A stretch of 64,000 nt of DNA from Bin87 sp965261195 (GTDB lineage: Bacteria > Chloroflexota > Dehalococcoidia > Lucifugimonadales > UBA3495): positions 3,968,001 through 4,032,000 of the forward strand of contig OZ253455.1 of NCBI GenBank assembly GCA_965261195.1, read 5' to 3'. The notes under the pieces were generated by a model. The model saw only the letters and a program-made list of their open reading frames with translations, did not search any database and was not told where the DNA came from. Made by a program: the position numbers and the translations under genes. How positions within the stretch are numbered: position 1 is the first letter of the stretch; each line of letters opens with the position of its first letter. Positions 44,398 through 53,082 of the stretch are shown here, piece by piece.

Positions 44398-45051
44398 ATG
44401 CCAAGCTTCAGCCAACAGCTAAAAGACGAAGCGATGCCCATCTGGGACGCCATCTTTGAGCACCCGTTCCTGGCCGCCATCAAAGACGGCAGTCTGCCTC
44501 TGGATACGTTCCAGTATTACCTGGGACAGGATTACCACTATCTGGAGGGGTTTGGCCGGGCCGTTGCGCTGGCGCTGGCCAAAGCGCCCGACTCGGCGCT
44601 GCTGAAAGAGTTGGCCCATCGGGTGATGACGCCGGTGGAACGGCCATTGCACCACCTGCTGATTGAAGCGGCCGGCCTGACCATGGACGAGGTCGAGAGC
44701 GTCCCTCGCTCACCCACGAACACGGCATACGTCAACCACATGATGAACACGGCGGCGTTGTATGGCCTGGGGCCGACGGCTGCCGCGCTGCTGCCCTGCC
44801 CCTGGACGTATCACCTGCTGAAGGACTACGTAGGGCAGTCGGAACACCCGCTGTACGGGCAATGGACGCGTTTCTATGTGGAAGGCTTCCTGCAATCCAG
44901 CGTGGCTGCCTGGCGGTCGTTCGTGGATGAAATGGCGGAGCGGGTCGGGGAACAGGAACGCGAGGCGATGCGGTACGCTTTCATCGTCAGCAGCCAGTAT
45001 GAGTATATGTTCTGGGATGCAGCGTACCGTCAGGAAAAGTGGCCGGTTTAG
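44398..45051 (+). CDS. TenA-family thiaminase II/transcriptional activator-like protein
   Basis: A 217-aa all-helical TenA protein (heme-oxygenase-like fold) that hydrolyses aminopyrimidine thiamine breakdown products. Signature: FEHPFLAAIKDGSLPLDTFQ with YYLGQDYHYLEGFGRAVALA (metal/active Asp, Tyr), PTNTAYVNHMM, ALLPCPWTYHLL with the catalytic Cys in PCPW, and FIVSSQYEYMFWDAAYRQEK at the end with the second Glu. Active-site Cys is kept. It is 23 bp after PIG-L. Confidence 0.9.
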   Translation: MPSFSQQLKDEAMPIWDAIFEHPFLAAIKDGSLPLDTFQYYLGQDYHYLEGFGRAVALALAKAPDSALLKELAHRVMTPVERPLHHLLIEAAGLTMDEVESVPRSPTNTAYVNHMMNTAALYGLGPTAAALLPCPWTYHLLKDYVGQSEHPLYGQWTRFYVEGFLQSSVAAWRSFVDEMAERVGEQEREAMRYAFIVSSQYEYMFWDAAYRQEKWPV

Positions 45052-45139
45052 CCGACGGCGACACACGTTGCGATTGACACATTGCGATTGGCTTGCCGTG
45101 CGGCGGCGGCAATCGCTCTCACCCAACCGGAGGCCGAAT

Positions 45140-45937
45140 ATGCCCTACGCACCAATCAACGGCACGCAGCTGTTTTACGAAAGCCACGGAGACGGGCCAG
45201 CCATCGTGTTCGCCCATGGTCGCGGCGGCAACCACCTGAGTTGGTGGCAGCAGGTGGCGGAGTTCCAGCACGACTACCGGTGTATCACATTTGACCATCG
45301 TGGCTGGGGACTCACTCCTGGCCCCGGGACTGAACCGGATCCGGCCACATTCACTGCTGACCTGCTGGCATTGCTGGATTACCTGGAGATTGATCGGGCG
45401 GTGCTGGTGGCGCAATCTATGGGAGGAGTAACCTGCCTGGGCGCAGCGTTACAGAGTCCGGAGCGCGTAACCGGACTCGTGCTGGCCGACACCACGGGCG
45501 GAATCGGCGACCCGTCAGTGGTCGACGCGCTGCGGGATGTCCACCCGCCGGAGCATCCACTGCGCCGGGCGCTGAGCGACGGGTTTATCGCCAACCACCC
45601 GAAGCTGACCTTCCTGTTCGGCTCATTGGGACGCATCAATCCGGAAATGCCCATCGGTGTGGTATCCGGTTTGTTCCGCAACCCGGCGGGCCCCCAGGCG
45701 GCAGATCTCGCCGGCCTGACCATGCCGGTGCTGCTGGTGGTGGGCGAGGAGGACAAAATCTTTCCGCCGCACGTCATTGAGGCGGTGCGCCGCCTGATAC
45801 CGGGCAGTCAGCTGGAAGTGGTGTCCGGCGCCGCCCACTCCACTCACTTCGAGCAGGCGGCAATTTTCAACAACCTGCTGGTCGAGTTCATCGCTCGGGT
45901 TGGCCGGCATACAGCGGCGGTGGCCGCTGATGACTAA
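45140..45937 (+). CDS. Alpha/beta-fold hydrolase
   Basis: A 265-aa hydrolase. FAHGRGGNHLSWWQ gives the oxyanion loop, VAQSMGGVTCLG the nucleophile elbow (Ser about 93), VVGEEDKIFPP the acid and GAAHSTHFEQAA the catalytic His. GGAGG precedes ATG 45140; the long in-frame extension upstream only mirrors TenA. It ends before a terminator shared with the FMN oxidase. Substrate unknown. Confidence 0.85.
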   Translation: MPYAPINGTQLFYESHGDGPAIVFAHGRGGNHLSWWQQVAEFQHDYRCITFDHRGWGLTPGPGTEPDPATFTADLLALLDYLEIDRAVLVAQSMGGVTCLGAALQSPERVTGLVLADTTGGIGDPSVVDALRDVHPPEHPLRRALSDGFIANHPKLTFLFGSLGRINPEMPIGVVSGLFRNPAGPQAADLAGLTMPVLLVVGEEDKIFPPHVIEAVRRLIPGSQLEVVSGAAHSTHFEQAAIFNNLLVEFIARVGRHTAAVAADD

Positions 45938-45994
45938 TCACGGTAAAACAACACACGGCGCACCGCGAATTGCGCCCCTGACCCTGACATCAAG

Positions 45995-46025
45995 GAAGGC
46001 CGCCCGGTATATCCGAGCGGCCTTC
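45995..46025. terminator. Bidirectional stem-loop terminator
   Basis: GAAGGCCGCCCGG (45995-46007) pairs with CCGAGCGGCCTTC (46013-46025), with one mismatch and a 5-nt loop. It lies between convergent genes (hydrolase and FMN oxidase). Confidence 0.75.
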
Positions 46026-46048
46026 TGCATTGCCCCAACGTGGCGGGA

Positions 46049-47170
46049 CTAGAACGGGAGATGTTCGGCGATATCGTTCTCGGTGCGGAACGGGCCCCAC
46101 TCGCGCGGTACGTTGATGAGGCGGTCTTCCAGCTCATCGACGCTGTTCTGGCCGCAGTAGGCCATGGCGCGGTTGAATTCATCCCGCAGGATTTCCAGCA
46201 TATGGTGTACGCCTTCCGCTCCGTTGACGGCAAGGCCCCAGTATAGAGGCCGGCCGACTGCGACGGCGGTGGCGCCCAGGGCCAAAGCCTTCAGCACATC
46301 ACTGCCACGCCGGACGCCGGAATCAACATACACTTCGGCCTTGCCGCCGGTAGCAGCGACGATTTCGGGCACCATTTCGATGCTGGACATGGTGCTGTCG
46401 AGCTGGCGGCCGCCGTGGGTGGAAACGAGTATGCCATCGACACCGTGGTCAACGGCGATACGGGCGTCTTCTGCAACCCGCACGCCTTTCAGTACCAGCG
46501 GCAGGTTGGTCAGGCCGCGCAACCAGTCCAACTCCTGCCAGGTGAGGGAAGGCGACTGGGGCATATCCCAACGGGGGGACTCATCGGTGCCGCTGACTTC
46601 GTTCAAGCGATCCTGCTGGTCGCGGAAGTTGCCCAATTCACCCGGACGCTCGTACCGGTTGCGCACGTCGCGCTCCTTGGGGCTTGGCACCGGCGTATCG
46701 ACCGTGAGGACGATGGCCCGGAAGCCGGCGGCTTCGGCGCGCTTCACCAGGTTTTCAGTCAGATCGTAGCCGCGGTGGTAGAGCTGGAACCACAGCGGGC
46801 CGGTGGCGGCTTCGGCAATTTCTTCCATGCTGCAGTTGGAGGATGTGCTGCACATCATCAGGGTGTTGGACATTCCCGCGCCGCGAGCGGTGGCACATTC
46901 GGCTTCGGGGTGAGCGTTGCCGTGTCCGCCAGTGGGGGAAATCATCACGGGGAAGCTGATGTCCTGGCCGAGCACGGTTGTAGAAACCTTACGCTCGGTG
47001 GTGTCACGCATGAAGCGGGGGCGCAGGGTCAAAGACTCGAAAGCCGTGCGGTTTCGCGCCGTGGTTATTTCGTCCATGGATCCCGCTTCAATGAACTCCC
47101 AGTTGTTGTGGGGCAGAACCTGTTTGGCTCTGGCCTCGTAGTCGTATAAGTTGATTGGATCCAGTCGCAT
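46049..47170 (-). CDS. FMN-dependent alpha-hydroxy-acid oxidase/dehydrogenase
   Basis: A 373-aa FMN enzyme of the glycolate oxidase/LldD family. Motifs: INLYDYEARAKQVLPHNNWE, the FMN segment ISPTGGHGNAHPEAECATA (replacing the usual SPTA-H motif), FQLYHRGYDLTENLVKRAEA, KGVRVAEDARIAVDHGVDGI, and the active-site STHGGRQLD (His about 253, Arg about 256) with VDSGVRRGSDVLKALALGAT. It oxidises an L-2-hydroxy acid, such as lactate or glycolate. The Tyr-24 position appears as Trp (NNWEFIEAG), a common variant. GGAGGTAA-type ribosome site upstream. Confidence 0.88.
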   Translation of the reverse strand: MRLDPINLYDYEARAKQVLPHNNWEFIEAGSMDEITTARNRTAFESLTLRPRFMRDTTERKVSTTVLGQDISFPVMISPTGGHGNAHPEAECATARGAGMSNTLMMCSTSSNCSMEEIAEAATGPLWFQLYHRGYDLTENLVKRAEAAGFRAIVLTVDTPVPSPKERDVRNRYERPGELGNFRDQQDRLNEVSGTDESPRWDMPQSPSLTWQELDWLRGLTNLPLVLKGVRVAEDARIAVDHGVDGILVSTHGGRQLDSTMSSIEMVPEIVAATGGKAEVYVDSGVRRGSDVLKALALGATAVAVGRPLYWGLAVNGAEGVHHMLEILRDEFNRAMAYCGQNSVDELEDRLINVPREWGPFRTENDIAEHLPF

Positions 47171-47233
47171 GGATTACCTCCTTGTTGGATAGAAAGACGC
47201 CCTATGTTGTAATCGTGGGAAAGTATACCGCAG

Positions 47234-47734
47234 TTATAGGTTCAGGCGCAGGATGGCGTCGGCTACATCGGGCAGCATACGGTAATCTTCGGTCTGGGAG
47301 TCAAATGACATGGGATGGGGCAGGGACACATTGTGAAAACGGCGAATACGGCGCACCGCGTGTCCTTGTGAAGACAGTCGGCCGGACAATACTCGGGCCG
47401 TCAATCCCATTCCATCCAGCAACGCCTCCCGCGACATGATGTAACCGTTGCCGCCGGCGACTCTACGGTAGATATCTCGGGCCTGCGGCGCCAGGAAATT
47501 CCAGAAGGTCTGGACGTGTTCCGTGCTCCACGAGCCCTCTGGCGCCTCCGGTTGGGGCGGTGGTTGGGGAGTCGGCTGGGTTGGGGCGGCCTCTTCGGGC
47601 GGCGCATCTGGCGGCTCCGGCATGGCGGCTACACCCGGCGCCGATGTTGCGGAACCATTGCCGAGCGCAAGTTTCCGAAGCGCATCCATTACTTCGTCGG
47701 TATCGCCTTCAACTGTTAAGGCAACTTTTACCAT
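47234..47734 (-). CDS. Unknown 166-aa protein with a Pro-rich linker and C-terminal winged-helix-like domain
   Basis: N-terminal beta strand MVKVALTVEGDTDEVMDALR, then a Pro/Glu-rich linker (PTQPTPQPPPQPEAPEG), then a helical domain FWNFLAPQARDIYRRVAGGN with LDGMGLTARVLSGRLSSQGH, which could be a DNA-binding wing or a protein-contact module. AGAGGT precedes ATG 47734; the 15-residue extension to 47779 is less likely. I recognise no named family. Confidence 0.6.
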   Translation of the reverse strand: MVKVALTVEGDTDEVMDALRKLALGNGSATSAPGVAAMPEPPDAPPEEAAPTQPTPQPPPQPEAPEGSWSTEHVQTFWNFLAPQARDIYRRVAGGNGYIMSREALLDGMGLTARVLSGRLSSQGHAVRRIRRFHNVSLPHPMSFDSQTEDYRMLPDVADAILRLNL

Positions 47735-47828
47735 AGTCTGACCTCTCTTGTGTTTCGTCGCCTGGTAAGTGTAACACACAAACGTTTGAGGTTTGATAAG
47801 TTATCAGACATATTGGGGCGTTAAATTC

Positions 47829-47870
47829 AGAGCGGGACGCCGGATGCCAGGCACCGCGGCGTCCCGCTCT
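47829..47870 (-). terminator. Strong rho-independent-type terminator of the por operon
   Basis: A perfect 14-bp stem AGAGCGGGACGCCG (47829-47842) with its complement at 47857-47870 and a 14-nt loop. It lies 44 bp downstream of the porB stop on the transcribed strand; the following text is AATTTAA. Confidence 0.8.
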
Positions 47871-47913
47871 GATGTACGTTACCGGTCAGAACGAATCAAT
47901 GAAGTGAGGGAGA

Positions 47914-48912
47914 CTAGGCTCCTTCATCAGCGGGCCCGAATGGCATGATGCCGGGGATCCACCACTTTTCCCAAGTGTCATCGATACGACTCTGGAAATA
48001 CTCAAGGTCTTCGGTGGTCAGGTGGGCGAAGCGTCCCTGACGTTGCAGGTAATCGGTGACGGGCTTCCGCTTTCGGATGCCGCGCGCAATCGCCCGCGAC
48101 GGGCCATTCAGGATCAGCTCGCCGTCGGCGATTTCGTACTGCACCCAGATGCCGGTTTCCACCGCGAGCATCCCCAACTCGTGGGAGTATTTGGGGTCGT
48201 AGTCCCAACCCTTGGGGCACGGGTCGATGCTGTGAATGAAAGTCGGTCCGCCGATGGTGAGGGCGCGCCGAATCTTGTTGGTGAAATCGGGGCCATAGGA
48301 GCCACACGCCGTAGCGATATAGCGCATATCGGGATGGCCGGCGGCCAGCATGGGAACCGTGTTCTTCTTCCAGCGTGTATTCATGATGCGATGCTTCTTG
48401 CCGGGAGGCGAGAACGTGGAGTTCGCCCCCCAGGGGCTGGAACCGGACACCTGAATGTCGGTGTTGGCGTAGGACTCGTTGTCGTAGCAAAGAATGAGCA
48501 GGTTGTACTCATCATGCTGCAGGGCCGCCGAGATGGCCGACAGCCCCATATCGACGCCGCCACCGTCGCCGCAGAACGCGATGACGTTGATGGGTTCCTG
48601 CTGCATCTTGCCCTTGCGCATCAACGATGCCAGGCCGGCTGCCGTGCCGGTGGCCGCTGAACCGCTGGAGCCGAGTTGCGTGTGCATCCACGGCACGACC
48701 CAGGGGGTGCTGTAATAGGTGGTGTTGGCGACGTACATACAGCCCGTGCTGCCCACCACGATGGTGCGGGGGCCGGCTGCCTTGATCATCAGGCGCATGA
48801 CCAGGGCGGATTCGCAGCCCTGGCAAGTGCGGTGGCCGGAGGTAAATCCCTCGTATACCGGAATCTGTTTTACTCCCCTAACCTGTGGGAGGTCTTGCGT
48901 CATCGTAGTCAT
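47914..48912 (-). CDS. 2-oxoacid:ferredoxin oxidoreductase beta subunit
   Basis: A 332-aa ThDP-binding subunit of pyruvate (or other 2-oxoacid):ferredoxin oxidoreductase. The cluster and cofactor motifs are GHRTCQGCESALVMRLM (CxxC about 30), TGCMYVA, FCGDGGGVDMGLSAISAALQ (ThDP-binding GDG) with YDNESYANTDIQVSG, and DPCPKGWDYDP with a further Cys. ATG 48912 is chosen; an ATG at 48903 is also possible. It overlaps no gene but follows the alpha subunit by 10 bp. Confidence 0.93.
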   Translation of the reverse strand: MTTMTQDLPQVRGVKQIPVYEGFTSGHRTCQGCESALVMRLMIKAAGPRTIVVGSTGCMYVANTTYYSTPWVVPWMHTQLGSSGSAATGTAAGLASLMRKGKMQQEPINVIAFCGDGGGVDMGLSAISAALQHDEYNLLILCYDNESYANTDIQVSGSSPWGANSTFSPPGKKHRIMNTRWKKNTVPMLAAGHPDMRYIATACGSYGPDFTNKIRRALTIGGPTFIHSIDPCPKGWDYDPKYSHELGMLAVETGIWVQYEIADGELILNGPSRAIARGIRKRKPVTDYLQRQGRFAHLTTEDLEYFQSRIDDTWEKWWIPGIMPFGPADEGA

Positions 48913-48922
48913 TGCGACCCTC

Positions 48923-50140
48923 CTAGTCCCGGACACCGATCCAGGTGTTTTCTTCGATCACTTTGCCGGAGTCGATTGACCCCTGAACCATCCCCGTAAT
49001 TTCTTCGACGTCGCGCACGAGCACTTCGCGACCACCCAAACCGGCGATGAAACTTTGTACCAGGGGACGGTCGTCCAGCGTGTACAACGCTGAGCGGATT
49101 TCGTTGAACAGCACGCCACCGTAGGACGGCGAACCGTATGAGTAGTCCCGGTCGATGACACCCACCGCCTTGCAGTGGCTGAGCGCCTCGCGCACCTCGT
49201 CGGTGGCGAAGGGACGAAAGAATTTGACGCGCAGGAAGCCAACCTTGATGCCCTGCTCGCGCATCCGGCGCACCCCAACACGCACCGGCGACGCCAGCGT
49301 ACCCATTCCAACCAGAACAATATCGGCGCCCTCAGTCATGTACTCTTCAATAAACGGGCTGTCATCGCCACGACCGAACTGCTGCTTGAACTCGGCGTAG
49401 GCTTCTTTGATGACGGCGCTGGTGCGGCGCATCGCGTCATCAGTCTGCCGGCGAATCTCCATCAGCCAGTCCTCGTTGACTTGAGGCGCTATGGTGATGG
49501 GGTTGTCAGGATGCAGCTGCAGGCGGCCCCGATCATACTGGGGCAGGTATTGGTCAACCTGTTCCTGCGTGGGAACATTGACGATGGCCTGCGAGTGGGT
49601 CAGGAACGAGCCATCGCAGGATATAGCCATGGGCAGGAACACTCTGGAGTCTTCCGCGATGCGCCAGGCCATCAGGGCAATGTCCATGGCCTCTTGCGCG
49701 GTGGCCACCCAGTAGAGCAGCCATCCCAAGTCGCGCACGGCCAGGGCGTCGTTGTGTTCCACGCCAAACGCGCCAGGGTCGTCCAGGGCGCGGTTGCCCA
49801 CCATGGCCACTACCGGCAAACGCAAACCGGCGGTAACCGTGATGGCTTCGAAGGCGTAGAACCAGCCGACGCCGCTGGAGCCGCAGAACGTGCGGGCCCC
49901 CACCGCCGAGGCGTGTTTCACAATCTCGAACTGGGAGTGTTCGCTTTCGGCCACGATGAAATCGCAGTCGAAAACGCCGTCGGCCTTCAGCTTGGACACA
50001 TACTGCATCACGGTGTCGTAGGGCCGGATGGGATAAGCGGTAATGACGTCAACGTCAGCCAGGGAACAGGCGATGGCGATGGCTTCGCTGCCGCTGATGA
50101 GCTCTTCGCGCTCAGTTTGGTTCAATTCTTGCGTCGCCAT
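48923..50140 (-). CDS. 2-oxoacid:ferredoxin oxidoreductase alpha subunit
   Basis: A 405-aa alpha subunit. Its N-terminal pyrimidine-binding domain begins GSEAIAIACSLADVDVITAY with PIRPYDTV, followed by ESEHSQFEIVKHASAVGART with the catalytic Glu-type position, and a transketolase C-terminal-like domain (VLVGMGTLASPVRVGVRRMR). ATG 50140 overlaps the gamma-delta stop as TAATG. The complex converts a 2-oxoacid plus CoA to acyl-CoA, CO2 and reduced ferredoxin. Confidence 0.93.
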   Translation of the reverse strand: MATQELNQTEREELISGSEAIAIACSLADVDVITAYPIRPYDTVMQYVSKLKADGVFDCDFIVAESEHSQFEIVKHASAVGARTFCGSSGVGWFYAFEAITVTAGLRLPVVAMVGNRALDDPGAFGVEHNDALAVRDLGWLLYWVATAQEAMDIALMAWRIAEDSRVFLPMAISCDGSFLTHSQAIVNVPTQEQVDQYLPQYDRGRLQLHPDNPITIAPQVNEDWLMEIRRQTDDAMRRTSAVIKEAYAEFKQQFGRGDDSPFIEEYMTEGADIVLVGMGTLASPVRVGVRRMREQGIKVGFLRVKFFRPFATDEVREALSHCKAVGVIDRDYSYGSPSYGGVLFNEIRSALYTLDDRPLVQSFIAGLGGREVLVRDVEEITGMVQGSIDSGKVIEENTWIGVRD

Positions 50141-51306
50141 TAATCATCGTCTCCGGTGAGGGCAACTTCAGACTCCGACTCGTAAGTGCCCGGGCTGTGG
50201 TAACCGTGGGAACGGTCGGCTTCTTTAGTACGCTGAACGTCGATCAATTCAGCCATCCACTGGTGATAGCCGTCCTTGTCTCGTGTCCAGTGCTCATATT
50301 GACTATTGTTGTCGTTGAATTCGGCCTCGTTCACCATGACTACGCAATCGGGAACCGGGCAAACCGCTTCGCAGACGGCGCAACCGCAGCACGCCTCCAT
50401 ATTGGCGTCATACAGACCCTCAGGCGTAACGTCAAAGCAGGTATCGGGACACTGCAACCAGCACAGCGTACATTTGATACAGGTGTCGAAGTTGATTACC
50501 GGACGCATCGCCCGGGTGCTGAACTTCTTGAATACGGAGTTGCGGACGGGCTGGTAACCCTCGTTGCCGCCGCGGAAACCGCCTCCCTCTTCAATTCCCC
50601 TGATTACCAGACCTTCTTCCATGGTCGTCCAGCCCGGCAGGTCAAAACTGAACGGGGTATCGTCACTGCCCTCGCCGGGCTCGACGGGTCGGAAGGCAGT
50701 GCGCTCAAAGGTGTTGCGGGCGGAAGTCTGCTTCAGCTCGCCCCAACCCTGGTCTTCGATTGCCGCTACCATGGACTCCAGGCTGACCAGATCCGGGCAG
50801 ACTTTGGCGAGAGCGCCGAGGATGCGGGCATCGGTGTGGTCGTCTTTGTACACCCACAGACCGGAGTAGCTGGTGCTCGCCGGAATGATGGCCAGGTTGT
50901 AGGCCGTGTTCTTCTGGTGGATGTCCTCGATTAGCGCTTCGGGTTCCTGACGGGAGGTTACGATGAGCGTACCGCCGTCTTTGGTGAGGGCGTTGATGGG
51001 CTGCAACCCGTACCAAGCCCAGGATTCGATGCCCTTGCACATGGTGTCGTCAACGTTAATCGTAACGTCAACTTCGCGGGCTTCGTAAACCGCCAGGTTT
51101 TCTTCCAGTTCTTCCGGGGTATCAGCAACTACTGCGAACTGCTTGGCCGGTATTCCGTTGCGCTCTGGTGAGTCACCATAGCGTCCGAATGCCGTGCCAA
51201 TCTTTCCTTCTTTACGCGCGGCAAAAACAATGCTGCGGACGATGTTCCGGGCCAGAGTCTTCTGGAAGATGCCCCGGTACACTACCTCCACTGCCACTGT
51301 GCTCAT
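50140..51306 (-). CDS. 2-oxoacid:ferredoxin oxidoreductase gamma-delta fusion
   Basis: A 388-aa protein whose N-terminal about 200 residues form the gamma subunit (VAVEVVYRGIFQKTLARNIV to RNTFERTAF) and whose C-terminal part is a delta-type 2[4Fe-4S] ferredoxin: CIKCTLCWLQCPDTC and CCGCAVCEAVCPVPDC (about 285-325). A linker with GGGFRGGNEGYQPVRN lies between. In many anaerobes gamma and delta are separate genes; here they are one chain. It is the first gene of the three-gene unit ending at the terminator at 47829. Confidence 0.92.
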   Translation of the reverse strand: MSTVAVEVVYRGIFQKTLARNIVRSIVFAARKEGKIGTAFGRYGDSPERNGIPAKQFAVVADTPEELEENLAVYEAREVDVTINVDDTMCKGIESWAWYGLQPINALTKDGGTLIVTSRQEPEALIEDIHQKNTAYNLAIIPASTSYSGLWVYKDDHTDARILGALAKVCPDLVSLESMVAAIEDQGWGELKQTSARNTFERTAFRPVEPGEGSDDTPFSFDLPGWTTMEEGLVIRGIEEGGGFRGGNEGYQPVRNSVFKKFSTRAMRPVINFDTCIKCTLCWLQCPDTCFDVTPEGLYDANMEACCGCAVCEAVCPVPDCVVMVNEAEFNDNNSQYEHWTRDKDGYHQWMAELIDVQRTKEADRSHGYHSPGTYESESEVALTGDDD

Positions 51307-51364
51307 GGAATGCCTCCTCTGCGATGATGCCGCATTATAGCACGGGATGAGGGGGAGGCGTTAT

Positions 51365-51802
51365 TTACATGGCTGGGCAGGATGGACGGATGGCGTGGGA
51401 CGGTTTAGCTGCCAAAGTCCAGACCAAAAGGGCGTAGCCTGTCCAGCGTCTTAACGGAAGGGCTAGCCGAGCTGTATGCGCCTTCTGGATCGCGCCAAGA
51501 ATCCGAGTCCAGCCAGGGCGTGGTTTCTCCGATGATGCGACCAGTTCATCATGAGGAATCAAATACCAATGTCCATGTTGGTCTTGGAAGACCATATAGA
51601 TACTCTGGCCCAAGCATCTTTTATAGATATGGGGACGGCTTTGGTTACGGCCTGGACATTTGACTTTGATAGCCGAAGTTTCGTCATTGCGCCATGCCAG
51701 AATGTCAACATCCCGCATATTACGCGATGGTGGTGAGCAGGTGTAGCCAACTCGTGCAAGGGCATCGACGGCCCGGCGCACGTTGTCATTTCGCCATTGC
51801 AT
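51365..51802 (-). CDS. Small putative PD-(D/E)XK-like nuclease or fragment
   Basis: A 145-aa protein beginning MQWRNDNVRRAVDALARVGY. The stretch NMRDVDILAWRNDETSAIKV with KCPGR resembles the D...(D/E)xK core of Holliday-junction-resolvase-like nucleases (VDI..., then IKVK), followed by WYLIPHDELVASSEKP, a pattern seen in small uncharacterised nucleases that end GGYSV. The middle residue is Ile rather than Glu/Gln before K, so activity is doubtful. The tail (HTARLALPLRRWTGYALLVW) differs from that family. It may be degenerate. Confidence 0.5.
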   Translation of the reverse strand: MQWRNDNVRRAVDALARVGYTCSPPSRNMRDVDILAWRNDETSAIKVKCPGRNQSRPHIYKRCLGQSIYMVFQDQHGHWYLIPHDELVASSEKPRPGWTRILGAIQKAHTARLALPLRRWTGYALLVWTLAAKPSHAIRPSCPAM

Positions 51803-51959
51803 GGGGTTTCCTCCTCGTCATTATGGCGGCAAGCGATGCTCCTGCGGCGTATCTGATTGGTGCGATTTGCGATCACGAAAGAACCACATGAAGTCCGCCG
51901 TTATGTGCGGCGCCTGCAATGCGCTGGAGCTGAGCCGTAGCGGACAGAATCATGCGTCC

Positions 51960-52907
51960 TCAGTTGGCAGTCACGTCGTCGCCCACAGCCTCTATACGCA
52001 AGATGACGATGCCGTATATGCCAGTCACCAAAATTTCGATTCCGTCCTGCACGAAACACCTTCCCTCAATATTGCAGGATTCTTCAATGGATCGCGGCGC
52101 ACGGTAGGACCTGTTGCTGGGCAGAATGTTTGATAGTCCGCCACCACCACCAAAGGTCATGCCTCGAACCCTTTGGTCTACCCATTGAGCGCGCTGCGAC
52201 CTGTTCGGGGAGTCTTCCGGCCCCACCTTGCGCACGACAGCTGAGAATTCGTTCGCTATGTTGCGTGGGCGTCCTTCGTATGCGAAGAGGATACCGTAAA
52301 TATCCTCGTCCGGACCGGCCAGAGCCACGTATGTTCCACCATACCTAACCCGCCGGCTTGCGGCTCCCCAACCATCCCACTGCGCGTAGGTTATCTTGCT
52401 TCCTCCGGCGTGACGTACCAAGGTAAAAGCGACGGGATCGTACTGTGTGCGCGCTGCAGCAATCACAGTCTGAAAGAACTCTTCCATCTCGGCTCGCGTC
52501 ACTCCCAACCCGCGCACCGACTCCGATTCCGTAGAAGTTACGCTCTCTGGCGGGTTTGGCGCAGCAATAGCTACGCCTGTGGGCGCTGCCTGTGCAGGCG
52601 TCTGGCCATCCCCACAAACACGCTCCACGAAGGCCTCCGCGTTCTCTACACTGCTAGCGTCCGTCATTTGCATCTGCGCTTGGCGTTCCAGCTCGTCGCG
52701 GCTCATCTGCGGGAACATCGTGGCCAGACAATCAGCCAGCTGTTCGGCTGTTACCGCCTCAATTTCTGATGGATTCGCATCTGCGGTATAAGGTTTCGCA
52801 GACGCCTCTTGCGGCGCGTCCACTGCTGGGGTTGCCCCGCTGCAGCCCAGCGCCGTCAGTGCGAGGATTGCTGCTAGGAAGACGGCGGTTAGCAATCGTT
52901 GCTTCAT
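51960..52907 (-). CDS. Secreted lipoprotein of unknown function
   Basis: A 315-aa lipoprotein. The signal peptide MKQRLLTAVFLAAILALTAL ends in the lipobox LGCS (Cys about 22). The mature part has an acidic helical segment (AEQLADCLATMFPQMSRDEL), a Pro/Ala/Ser-rich linker and a C-terminal globular domain from about 130 (TRAEMEEFFQTVIAAARTQY; GGTYVALAGPDEDIYGILFA). I recognise no family. It probably sits on the outer face of the cell membrane. Confidence 0.65.
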   Translation of the reverse strand: MKQRLLTAVFLAAILALTALGCSGATPAVDAPQEASAKPYTADANPSEIEAVTAEQLADCLATMFPQMSRDELERQAQMQMTDASSVENAEAFVERVCGDGQTPAQAAPTGVAIAAPNPPESVTSTESESVRGLGVTRAEMEEFFQTVIAAARTQYDPVAFTLVRHAGGSKITYAQWDGWGAASRRVRYGGTYVALAGPDEDIYGILFAYEGRPRNIANEFSAVVRKVGPEDSPNRSQRAQWVDQRVRGMTFGGGGGLSNILPSNRSYRAPRSIEESCNIEGRCFVQDGIEILVTGIYGIVILRIEAVGDDVTAN

Positions 52908-53082
52908 AGTTCTAATCCGCTCTTCAGTTTGGGGAGGCCTTCCCGGTGTTTAACCCCCAATCCACCGACCACCGACAAGATAAGTGTGGCGGCGGGTTGA
53001 ATGGGTAAGAAAGTGCTCCTGTGCATCTGGGATAATGGTTTTCGAGACAGAAAAACAACCCCAGACCAGGAGCGCTCAATAG

